Shown: positions 25,720 through 35,636 of the stretch, piece after piece
Position numbering within the stretch: position 1 is the first letter of the stretch
Layout: every line of letters begins with the position of its first letter
Assembly (NCBI RefSeq): GCF_001638985.1
Contig: NW_017265139.1
Span: forward strand, 1,736,001 to 1,800,000
DNA: 64,000 nucleotides
Source: Phycomyces blakesleeanus NRRL 1555(-)
Taxonomy: Eukaryota; Mucoromycota; Mucoromycetes; Mucorales; Phycomycetaceae
Reading direction: 5' to 3'
Translations under genes and position numbers: made by a program
The notes under the pieces: model-generated
Told to the model about the DNA's origin: nothing
What the model saw: the letters and a program-made list of their open reading frames with translations, nothing else
Database searches by the model: none

Positions 25720-26187
25720 ACATGGCAAAGAATGTAGAGCTATAATATCTAATATCTGTGTGCATAATTTAGCTGGTACAAAACATAAAAAAGTACTAAA
25801 TATGAAAGAGCTGAGTCAAAACGGCAAAAATGTAAGGTAAAAACCCGTAATCTTAAAGCTAATCAAGTAGAACTGAGACTTGTATGCTTTAGATATTACC
25901 AGAAAGAATTTAAGCAAGCCCTTTGGTATATTGCAACACGGTTAGCATTAAATAAAGCCTTAAGAAGCACCATGGCTAGGCCAAACGACCGCTTACTTTC
26001 TTAGAGCGGTTTCTCTTCAAATCATTCAGGGAATTATGAGACAATATCTATAAATTTTTATTCAAAATTTTTAATATCTTATTGTGTCAGAATGGTTACC
26101 GTATACACAAAGGTCATGGTGGAATGCTTTGAATTCAAAGTAGAGTTATCTATCGTCTGTGCTAGTATAAACTGCTCACAGATGTAA
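25720..26187 (+). pseudogene. Probable decayed coding sequence of unknown family
   Basis: One plus-strand frame (codons from 25789) is open for 132 codons to a TAA at 26185, except for a single TAG at 26002. The region is AT-rich, so many more stops would be expected. A second frame (25721-25837) is open just upstream and overlaps it, as if joined by one frameshift near 25825. The translated text is amino-acid diverse (KEFKQALWYIATRLALNKAL). There is no ATG, which is why ordinary ORF calling misses it. Family not recognised; a transposon or gene remnant is likely. Confidence 0.4.
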
Positions 26188-27256
26188 ATATATGTAAAGT
26201 ATATTATTGTTTTCTACAATAACAAACGAGTTTCTTTTGTATTTGCCCAAATAAAGATTTTATAAAAAAAAAACTATTGTTAATAATCAAGTTTAACATC
26301 AAAAAGATCAAAAGGTGTTTTTGTTTATTTTTGTTGTGTACTGTATTTTCATTGAAATGGAGATTTATATTAATGAGTCAAAACGCTCTTTGAGTTCTCG
26401 CTGGTATAACATTGCCCTCTTACATATGCTGTCAAATTGGAAATGTTTCTTAAAGTGTTTGATTTAATTACGCTTAATTTAAGCAGGTAAGGATAAGTGT
26501 AAGTATTTACACACAATCTTACAAATTCTCTTGCTGAAAATAATAGTCGCTGAAGAAATTAACACGGCTGTATTAGATATGTTGACGGGACTAAATATAA
26601 GCCTCTCTACATATGTTCAATATGAAGAGGTCATGACACTGAAAAATGAAAATTCTAGGGATGTTTCAAATTTTGGCTGTCAAATATAAAACTTTATAAA
26701 AGTTCCTTTTTCTCTCGTGAAAATTGAACTTTTTTCAACGCTCTCTAATATATATATATATATAATAGTTTCTAGTAAGCCATCGCTTTTATATTCTTTC
26801 TATACAACTTCAACGTATATTACTATATTCGTTGGACATCCTTTGATAAGCTAAAAAGAAACTTGAAAAATCCAGCATCATTCTATCATTACAGAAATAT
26901 TATTCTATTCTTTTTATTATCATTTATAAAGTACAGACCACATAGTCTCTGCTGGTGCACTTTTTATAAATACACACACATCCATGTTTTTGCACACACT
27001 ATACATCATGCTTATGAAACATGTACATTTCTTTGTAAAATCAACTCTGACCACTTAGGTAAGTAAGAATATATATATATATATATATCCTCTACTCTTT
27101 ATCTCAAAAATAAAAATCGGTCGTTGCTAGGGTTTGTCATATCCGTTGTTTGGATTGAAGTTTTGTAGTTTTGTAGTTTTGTAGTTGTGTATATGTATAT
27201 ATTGTCGATTTCTCTTTTTCTCTTCCCTTTCTTTCTCTTTTCCGTTTTTATATCTT

Positions 27257-28164
27257 TTAACGTCTACCAGAATTGGGACTGATGCTTCTCTGCCTTTGGT
27301 TCGATCGGTTGGTGTCATTGAATCGTCTGCTTTCGACCTTCTCTGGTCCCTTTACGAATGCAAAGCTCACTTTAATGTTCTGACCAAGGAAAGTTGTATC
27401 ATTTGCATCAGCTACAGCAGCCTCTGCCTCCTTGAAGGATTCATATTCAATCAGTGCATAACCCTAAAAACATTGTATTTCAAATTATTCCCCAATATAT
27501 ATAGTCGCCTTGAAAAGTAAGTCATCATACAAATAAGCCTTGTTCCAATATATATATAAACACTTTCTTCTCCAATTCTCATTTTTTATTTGCCTAAAAT
27601 TTACTTCTTACACAGCAAAAATACTTGCCTTGACATAACCTGTTCGTCTATCGAGATTGAGATGCAAATTCTTAATGACACCATAATCTGAAAATCTTTC
27701 TGTCAATCCTTCCTCATCTGCCTCTTCATGAACGCCACGCACAATGATAATCCATCCTTCGATTGCTAGAAGCATTGGTAATTTTGGCGTGAGATTAATT
27801 TATCTTCTTTTAGGAATAATTGCAGTAATAGTAGTTCCTCACATCTTTCTGGCTCTAATGAACCATCGCCTTCCATGCGATCACCGCGAAGTGCACGTCT
27901 CTCTGATTAATATAATGTGGTTATTACAAATGGCGATCATAAATTTATACGATTAAATTGCAAGTACCATCATTGCTGCTGAAAAGACGTCCTTTTTGCT
28001 TGATCTCAGCCGAACGGTCTAATCCATAAAAAATAGGTTATATTTTTTTCAGGCCTTTGATCAATTTAGCAGGGAAATTGAGAGAGAAGACAAAACTTAC
28101 CATCATCAACGGCCATTCTCTCACTAGAGTAGTCGCGTCTGGATCTGGAATCACGATCAGCCAT
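27257..28164 (-). CDS. RBM8A: Exon-junction complex RNA-binding protein Y14 (RBM8A)
   Basis: Core exon-junction-complex subunit that pairs with Mago and acts in mRNA export and surveillance. Five exons on the minus strand: 28164-28101, 28018-27968, 27902-27843, 27765-27629 and 27463-27257; 172 residues, as in animals. The RRM is almost textbook: [39 protein letters not shown] (RNP1 region), [14 protein letters not shown], then SFAFVKGP and an Arg/Ser tail RRQ/RSISP-like. The junction inside TGYVK/GYALIEY uses a GC donor (GCAAGT at 27628-27623). Its presence implies a working exon-junction complex, consistent with the high intron density here. Promoter lies in the long gap toward the transporter. 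Confidence 0.96.
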
Positions 28165-28440
28165 AATGTATATAATTATCCGTGTTGCTCAACACTCTAT
28201 GGCGCGCTTTAGGTGAGTTAAAAGTAGTTGACGGGGAAAAACAATGACGTTGCGACGCGGTCACATTTGGATTCACATCATGTTGCACTATACTTTACTT
28301 TTTGTTCCTTAAAAGATAGGATAGAGCTTTTAATTGAATTCGTTTTTTTCTTTTGCTGTTGTTTTTGTTTCTAGTTTTCTGGTATATACATTTTATATCT
28401 TAAGCCATTGACTAATAATAAGAAAAATAATAATATAAAA

Positions 28441-28476
28441 ATTGAAACGATTGAAACGATTGAAACGATTGAAACG
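28441..28476. repeat. Four perfect copies of a 9-bp unit
   Basis: ATTGAAACG repeated four times without change, about 280 bp upstream of the Y14 start codon. Could be a minisatellite or a clustered protein-binding site. Confidence 0.9.
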
Positions 28477-30299
28477 AAAAAGCTAAATTTACCTATATCA
28501 AAGTACACTACAGGTGTTCATTTTCTGTGAGAAAAAAAAGAAGAGAACAAAAAATGATATTTGGAATGAATTTTTTTGTAATGGTAAAGAAAAGTACATA
28601 AAATTATATATTAAATATAACTGTAATTTCTACAAACTTTTAATCATTTAAAATAAAAAATAAAATGTGAAAAATGTGGGGAATTTACTGTAACTCTGAA
28701 CTATAATTGACACTAGAGCTCAAGATTTGATGTGAATACGATAATGTAATAATAATAATGAAAGTAACAAAGTTAAATTATAGCTGTTAAATTTTTCTAT
28801 AGGTTTGGTGTACAATTCGTAATTTGCAATTTAATATAAGAATAGCCTACTTTTCTATTAATGCATCTTATCTAACCTTTCAATTTTTTTACGACTGTAC
28901 GATTAAAAAAAAAGCGGAAAAAGTTAATGGAAAAAGTATAGACACACACCTAATGGCAGAAAATTTAAGTAAAAGTAGAATCTATGGTTTTACAAGTCTC
29001 TTTCAGAAAATAAAACACTTTAAACCATGTGTACTATTCTAAGAAAACGCCTTGTATGCTAATTCGCTAGAGAATTGTTCACTTGCCTTGTGTACTCTCT
29101 TTAAAATACGTAACCCTTAAACAGCGAGAGAGAAAAGAAAACATTGGACATGTTTAAATTCTGCAATAATAATAAACATGTGGCATTTATTAATATTCAG
29201 CTCTAATACGCATCTTGATCAGAGTACTGTTTAGAGGCTTGACCGTGACAAAGAGTTACTATCTTAACTACGATGCTTTAAAAACGAAAACAGAATCTTT
29301 GCCATGGAGAGTTTAGTCCTCCAGTAAAAAGAGTATCGATCTATTCAATAAGTTGGTCGAAACCCAATATGAGTTTATTTGAATTATGTGTATTTGTATA
29401 CAATGACGGCTAGAATGTATTTTTCAGCTACGTGTGAATAATACAGCCACAGATGTAAAATGCTTTAAAGATTATTGTGGTTGTACATATAGTGCACTCA
29501 ACTTTGCAAAGGAGCCTTTGACAGATCAATTAAAGCACACACATGATGCAATGGATATTATTTTAAAAGACTACATTCCCAAATTTTTATCTTCAGAGTT
29601 TTTGAGATTTCTACTGAATTTCTCATTTCTCATGTTTTGTTTATCAATTACACTTACAAGCCTAATATTACTTACTATACATCCTGGGGTTTCTGTGGTA
29701 AATACTCATTTAATTTTTTCCCATGGATTCTGTCCAACAAGATCTTCTCTTTTCCAGCTTTATTCGACTTCTTCCCCCCAATTCAAGATCTTTGTGACAC
29801 CTGCAATTAAATCGCACAATTTAAAAGATAGAGCCGATTCTTTATTTGATGTTACATTTTCTACCTTGTACATCCTAATCTGGATCACAACATATTCACC
29901 CCCAGTTTGATTCTCCACCCTTCAAAAACACTTATCCCGCTCAGAATTTCCATAAATGGATAAAAGGTTAGTGAGTGTGAAGAGCTGTATATAACAGAAT
30001 TTTAACTTTTTTTTGTTTTCTTCTTCTTGCTCTAAGCTTCTTCAGTTCCCAGATTAAAATTGAAATTATAAGGATAAAGATTATTTTATATATACATATA
30101 TAATACAAGTAAAAGCTCTCTTGAACTCACCTTACTGTTCAAAATCTTTATATTGTAAGTTACGATCATTTCTTACTGTTTTGTATTGCTGCTCAATAAA
30201 TAGACAGCCATTTTGCGTTGATTTCGGAATATTTTTTGCGACAAATAATCAGCAAGACTTTTTTTGTGCTTATTAAAAAATTATTGGACATCCAACGCT

Positions 30300-30479
30300 T
30301 TTGGACACCCCTCTTCTTAGATATATATATATTGATTAATTAATAATTGAACAATTACTCTTCATCGATATTACTACATATAAACCTTATGTGACATCAC
30401 CTGCCTTGTATCTAGTGACATCACATTGAAGAGTAAACTGTCACCATGAAGGATAGAGGGGGGTGGAGGGGTGTCCAAA
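30300..30479. mobile_element. MITE-like element with 14-bp terminal inverted repeats
   Basis: TTTGGACACCCCTC at 30300-30313 is matched by its exact reverse complement at 30466-30479, bounding 180 bp. An inner inverted repeat (TTACTCTTCA at 30355-30364 and its complement at 30427-30436) and two direct copies of GTGACATCAC (30391-30400, 30415-30424) lie inside. There is no coding capacity. No clear target-site duplication is visible, so a structured regulatory element is the alternative. It ends 36 bp before the transporter ATG. Confidence 0.5.
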
Positions 30480-30515
30480 GGATTTTATTAGAGAAAAAAA
30501 TTATACCCTAACAAT

Positions 30516-32912
30516 ATGGCCATCTTACAGCGGCTATTCAAAGGCTTTCATTATGAGACTGTGCCTTCAATCGGTGAGACTGATGTGATTGTACCATCTA
30601 TAGTAGCCCAGAACATGTCCGGCAAGAAGGATTCGAATGAACTCGAAACTCGGGAATCGATTGGATCGCAGTCATCATCTGCCGATGTTCCTCATGTAAA
30701 AGCATCATTCTTTACATACATGCTTGTAATGTGTGTTTGTGTAGGCGGATTCCTGTTTGGTTACGATACTGGTGGTAAGAGTTAATATAAATGCAATAAA
30801 AAAAACAAAACAAAAAAGTCGTAAATCATTTCAATGATCCTTAAAATGTTCTCATAGTCATCTCCGGTGCACTTCAACCTCTTCAGGAAAAATTTGGTTT
30901 GAGTACAGTTCAAAAGGAATTAGTAGTTGGTGCCACTACTTTGGGTGCAATATTTGGAGGATTCTTTGCTGGTTTGGTAATAAACATAAAACAATATTTA
31001 TTTATTTATATTTACTTTATAATTTCTCTCTTTCCATTATTCTTATTCGGTAAAAATATTTTGATATATTAATATATGTATATTCCACCTTTATAGCTGT
31101 CAGATAAAATGGGAAGAAAGGTAAAGAAATACGAACATATAACATATCTAGATAAATGAATAAACATAGCTGAATTGGTGCTAATTTCAAGAGTAAAACT
31201 AACATCTTCATTTTTTAAATAGATTCTAGTCATCATTTCTTCTGTAATATTTATCGCTGGCGCTCTTCTTCTTGCCTTGGCACCAAGTTATGGTGTGCTT
31301 CTCTTGGGTCGCCTGGTGGTTGGTGTAGCTGTCGGAGTGGCTTCCATGATTGTCCCAGTTTATGTCAGTGAGTGTACTACAGAACAACTTGCAAAAAAAA
31401 AATACCTACAAAATGCATACACACACACATTTTGTATTTACTTTCATCTTCACAGGTGAACTGGCACCAAAACATATCCGTGGCAGATTGACGACCCTCA
31501 ATACACTTGTTATCACATTTGGTCAAGTAATTGCCTATGTTATGAACATTGCCTTTGCCTCTGTCGACAATGGTTGGCGGTACATGTTTGGTATTGCTGG
31601 TATCCCAGCCCTTTTCCAATTTATTAGTAAGTTTACTGTGTCCATATACATGGTTAGCCATCTATTTTCTCTTTGTGTGGGAGTCTTTCTTGAAACATAC
31701 TAAGATCTTTCTTTCCAGTTATGCCATTTTTGCCTGAATCACCTCGTCGTCTGGTTATCACTAATAAGCTCGAACAGGCCAAATCAACTCTTCGTAAAAT
31801 CTACGGCCCTGAAGTCACAGAAGCTTTCATTGAAAACCAAGTTCGTTTGATGCTCGATGATGTCAACAGTAGCTCTAGTTCAAGCTTTAAAGATCTAATT
31901 CATCGTGATACCCTCAGACCACTCATAATTGGTAAGGCAGAGATGGAGTTCTTAACAAATGAGTTTTTAATTTATGAGGAATTTTGTACAGCATGTCTCT
32001 TGCAGGCAGCGCAACAACTGTCCGGCTTTAATGCTGCCATGTATTACGCTGCAACTATTCTACAGATGGCTGGATTCCGTAGTAACCAAAATTCAACAAG
32101 TGTGGCTATTATTGTGTCAGTTACCAATATGGTGTTTACTGCGGTAGCAGTTTCAGTTATCGATTGGGCAGGTCGTCGTCGCATGGTTGTTATCACTATG
32201 CTGATGATGATTGCTGGTTTAATCTCTCTGGGCGCCACATTTGCTGCCCAACAAGGCTTTATTCCCAAGCAAGACAGCTGCAGCGGTTATGTAACACATT
32301 GTGCTCGTTGTGTACTTGATGATCGCTGTGGCTGGTCCATCTCAGAAGACGTATGTGTACCTCTGCTAGGTCATTCTGGCGATATTTATGAGAGCACTAC
32401 TGGCTGTCCTCCTCGAGGGAATGATAAGGCCATTACTGGAATACTTTTGACATCGCTTATTGTCTATGTTGCCAGTTATGCTCTTGGTTTAGGATATGCC
32501 CCGTAAGTTGTTTTTTTTTTAAAAAGAATCACTTTATATTATACTAATCGGCTTGCGTGGAGTTTAGTTGGCTTATCCAAAGTGAGATGTTTTCTAATTC
32601 TGTACGTGGAAAGGCCAATGGCGTATCTACTGCTGTCAATTGGATTTGTAACTTGATCATTTCTACCACATTCTTATCCATGACGGATACATTGACTTCT
32701 GCAGGAACCTTTTGGTTCTATGCAGGTATTTCGTTTATCTTATGGATTGGAATATATTTTCTTCTGCCAGAGGTAAATACGATTAACATTACAAAGATAT
32801 ATGAAGAGATATACGTGTGGTGTCTACAGTTATTTGTTTTGTTTTACTGACTAGTTTTGTATAGACTTCTGGCAAATCTCTGGAAGAAGTCAACGCGTCT
32901 TTTAGTAAATAA
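30516..32912 (+). CDS. Proton myo-inositol cotransporter-like sugar transporter (HMIT/ITR type)
   Basis: Major-facilitator sugar-porter protein, probably plasma-membrane H+/myo-inositol symport. Nine exons: 30516-30774, 30858-30976, 31097-31120 (24-nt microexon), 31223-31367, 31456-31626, 31719-31931, 31992-32502, 32568-32772 and 32865-32912; 564 residues. Signatures: GGFLFGYDTGGVISGAL, SDKMGRK (encoded by the microexon), PVYVSELAPKHIRGRL, PESPRRL, QQLSGFNAAMYYA, DWAGRR, WLIQSEMFSNSVRGKA and a C-terminal PE..GKSLEEV. Between late membrane spans there is a Cys-rich extracellular loop (32279-32407, CARCVLDDRCGWS) resembling the PSI-like loop of animal HMIT and plant INT transporters; yeast ITR1/2 lack such a loop as far as I know. 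Substrate assignment to inositol is inferred from these features; another polyol or hexose is possible. Confidence 0.88.
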
Positions 32913-33274
32913 TAATAATAATAATAATAACTCCCTTTCTACCATACAAGTATACATTAATAAATTCAACATAATACTTAATATTAATACAATAACAATA
33001 ATACATGCCCACACGCACGTATATCCTTCCATGAATTCAAAATATGAAAATTGACAAGTTGCATAGAAGCACAAAAAATATATATATAAAAGGTCGCCGC
33101 TTCATTTTTCTTTGATAAATATCATCAATGATTTGTCAGTATACTTCTTTGTGTGCAGTCTTGATCATGTCAAATAGACTTATTTTAAACATATATTTGT
33201 TTTGTTTTTTTACGTTTTTATTTTTATACAGAACCAAGAGGTTGAAGAAAAAAAAGGTTAAAGAAAAGAGGCGA
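32913..33274. other. Short intergenic region between converging genes
   Basis: 3' flanks of the inositol transporter and NHP2. An AAT repeat (32908-32930) overlaps the transporter stop codon. No gene is supported. Confidence 0.5.
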
Positions 33275-33975
33275 TTAATAAACAAGCTTCTCGTCCTAAG
33301 AAAAACAATAATAATTAGTTAATGGCACGTATCTTTTTTTCTTATAGATGTAAAATATATTTGATCATCTTGTAAACAAGCAAACAAACAAAAATAAAGT
33401 TACTCACCAACTCCTTTGCCTGAGCATAACACTCATCATACATCTCCTTGTAGTCAGCAGCTGCCTCAGCATCCTTGGCATCCTTTGATTTGCCTCCAAA
33501 AACAACCATGGCGACGGAAGTGGGGCGCTTGGTTAAACTTGCCTCTCCGAGTTCCTCCTTTGAAGAGACAAAGACATATGGCACGTTGCTGTCCTCGCAC
33601 AGGACGGGCATGTGGGCCACAACGTCAATGGGAGAAATGTCACCAGCAATGATAACAAATCCCTTTTCACCCTTACGGAGAGCCTTTCCGACTTCCTTTA
33701 CACCACGACGAACATGCTTAGCCTTGCCAGCTACAATTGTTTTCGTAACAGTTATTATCGAGTTTTTATGTGATCTTATGCATTTGAAAGTAAAAGTATT
33801 TTAAATAATAATAGAAAAAAATCTTACCCTTCTTAATGGTCTTGAAGATCTTCTTGGTGAACTTCTTCTCTGCCAAGGGGTGGGCAATAGGAGAGACGTA
33901 ACGAACGGTCTCAACCTCGGAATCAACGTCCATCTTCTCCTGCTTCACCTTCTTTTCTTTCTTTTCTTTGGCCAT
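33275..33975 (-). CDS. NHP2: H/ACA snoRNP protein NHP2 (L7Ae family)
   Basis: RNA-binding subunit of H/ACA snoRNPs that guide pseudouridylation of rRNA. Exons on the minus strand: 33975-33828, 33730-33408 and 33295-33275; 163 residues. The L7Ae core is intact: AGKAKHVRRGVKEVGKALRK, GFVIIAGDISPIDVVAHMPV, EDSNVPYVFVSSKEELG. The last exon codes only seven codons (ending DEKLVY, stop). It is chosen because the intron 33407-33296 has a GTGAGT donor, a TAACTAAT branch-like site and a pyrimidine-rich acceptor; reading through without splicing would add an unrelated hydrophobic tail. The start lies 240 bp from the divergent Csm3 start. GAR1, a partner in the same particle, is 5.5 kb away on the same strand. 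Confidence 0.94.
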
Positions 33976-34215
33976 GGCGATTAGTTTTTGTAGGGATGAT
34001 CAACTGGAATGTCTCCCGAGAAGCCTTACATGGAAAAAAAAAGTTGTGACAGGCAAAAGCCACTCTGTCTTTTTGAGCGGTCCTCAAATATTTATGGCGG
34101 TCCTTACTCTTTTCTCTCATTCTCTCATTCTTTCTATCTGTCACCGTCCTCCCTCCCCACCTCTCTCTCTCTAAATTCAAGTTTACCTAATCAAAATAAT
34201 AATAGTAGTAGTATC
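33976..34215. promoter_or_regulatory. Divergent promoter region, NHP2 / Csm3
   Basis: 240 bp between two start codons on opposite strands, with CT-rich blocks on the plus strand (about 34110-34175), typical of fungal core promoters. An open frame from ATG 34009 continues into Csm3 but is more likely 5' UTR. Confidence 0.6.
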
Positions 34216-35448
34216 ATGAATGACGATTTGAATGATAGCTTTTATGATTTGCTTGGAGATCTTGATCCATTTGGGAACAGTACTAGCAACGACACATCAC
34301 AAAATACGCCCAGTAACTTTGACCCTCTCGCCGGACGTGGAAATAAGCGTAGCAGCGGTGACGGTGACGAAGATGAAGAAGCACCAATTCGTGCCAAGAG
34401 ACAATACAAGAAACTTGATGCTGACCTGTAAGACACCTATTTAACCCGAGAAAATATAAACTTGGATTCAATTGGACTAGTATGCTATCTGATAAGGGCC
34501 TGCCGCGTATAAGACACGAAGCTCCTTGGCTTCATTTCAAGGGCAGAGGTTATGAGGTACACCACATTACAGTTATATACATATACTAGGCACGTTTCAA
34601 CCTGTATACTTTATATTAAACGCAAGTTCATTTTTCTTTTCTTTTTTTTTTTTTAAAAAAAGGATTTGGATCTGGCACGCTTGATGGAATTTTATCATAT
34701 ATGGGCAGATAATCTCTTTCCACGCCTTCCGTTTAGTGATTTTTCACACGCTGTATTGAAAGCAACTGCAAATGGACGCTGTCAAACTGCTCTGGCTACT
34801 TGGCAAGATGAATTTGAAGCGAAACGAAATGCAGTACAGCACAAAGATGACGGACCGACAGACATTGGTGAATTGTCTGGGATGACTGTAGAAGGTACTT
34901 TCTGTTGTTGTTGTTTTTAATGCATTACAGTGCTTCTCGATATATAAACTTTCTAACCTTCAAATCATTATTTAATTTTAGACGAGGAAAACGAAAGACA
35001 GACGCTATCTTCTACAACCACCACCACCACTGCTACTGCTGCTGCTACAGCACCACGGAATCTTAGTTCTCCGCAACGTGAAACCTCTACAGCATCATCC
35101 TCTTCTTCTTCTTTACAGCCTGTGAATACAAGCACATCCAGCAGATCTCATATCATTAATGCGTTTGTGACTACTTCTATCGACCAGGACGATTCCTCGG
35201 ATGACGAAGAACCCCTTTTCCAATTTCCCAAAGCCAGCCCTAATATTATTGCTGCTGCTGTATCAAAGAAGAAACAAGAAACTCCTAGAGTACCTAACCC
35301 TGCCAAAGCCAATCGCGCGGCTGCACTTGCCAAGTTGGCAGCTCGCAAACGCGAACAAGAAAAGCAACGCATGGAATCCATGCGAAATAATGATAGTGAA
35401 GATGAGGATGAAGAAGATCCTGGAGCAGAGTATATAAATGATATGTAA
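34216..35448 (+). CDS. CSM3: Swi3-domain replication fork protection protein (Csm3/Tipin)
   Basis: Partner of Tof1/Timeless in the fork-protection complex that stabilises stalled replication forks. Exons 34216-34427, 34481-34556, 34663-34894 and 34982-35448; 328 residues. The Swi3 domain is clear: KKLDADLMLSDKGLPRIRHE, FKGRGYEDLDLARLMEFYHIWADNLFPRLPFSDF, ALATWQDEFEAK. A Thr/Ser/Ala-rich disordered segment and an acidic stretch (DQDDSSDDEEPLFQF, possibly RPA-binding as in Tipin) follow, then a basic and acidic tail. The start at 34216 was preferred over the upstream in-frame ATG at 34009 because known homologues begin with a short acidic segment like this one. Confidence 0.92.
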
Positions 35449-35636
35449 ATTATGCAAAGCAAAAAGAAAAGAAAAGAATAAGAGGAAGGGGTTTGTAAGT
35501 GAGAAAGAGCGACACTACATTGAGTAGATTGACATCCAAAGACAGTATTTACCCAAAGGACTAAAAGAAAAGAAAAAAGAACGATATAAAGTGTATGGTA
35601 CAAAGTGTAAGAATAGGAAGTAAAGCTGTCCATTTT

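Larger units (their letters stand above)
21685..27256. other. AT-rich gene desert, 5.6 kb
   Basis: No intact gene is supported on either strand. Very AT-rich, with AT microsatellites (for example about 21771-21790, 22355-22381, 25694-25709, 26749-26764, 27069-27088) and a CT run (about 24157-24173). A perfect 12-bp palindrome TGTACATGTACA lies at 22824-22835. Two places look residually coding: 22531-22761 (minus) and 25720-26187 (plus), both listed separately. Confidence 0.6.
28165..30515. promoter_or_regulatory. Long divergent intergenic region, Y14 / inositol transporter
   Basis: About 2.35 kb between divergent starts. It contains a 9-bp tandem repeat (28441-28476) and a 180-bp inverted-repeat element (30300-30479); the rest is AT-rich. 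An open frame at 29434-29910 (158 codons, GTG first) shows no domain and is not called a gene. Promoters of both neighbours should lie at the two ends. Confidence 0.5.

Noticed and set aside
29434..29910. 158-codon open frame in the Y14/transporter gap
   Set aside because: No ATG at its start, no recognisable domain, AT-rich hydrophobic composition. A relic is possible, but coding cannot be supported.
33342..33407. Hydrophobic C-terminal tail of NHP2 by read-through
   Set aside because: A consensus intron (GTGAGT, TAACTAAT, TTCTTAG) leads to a short final exon with a family-like end.
34009..34215. N-terminal extension of Csm3 from an upstream in-frame ATG
   Set aside because: The extra residues are low-complexity and encoded by the CT-rich promoter-like tract; homologues start with the short acidic segment at 34216.
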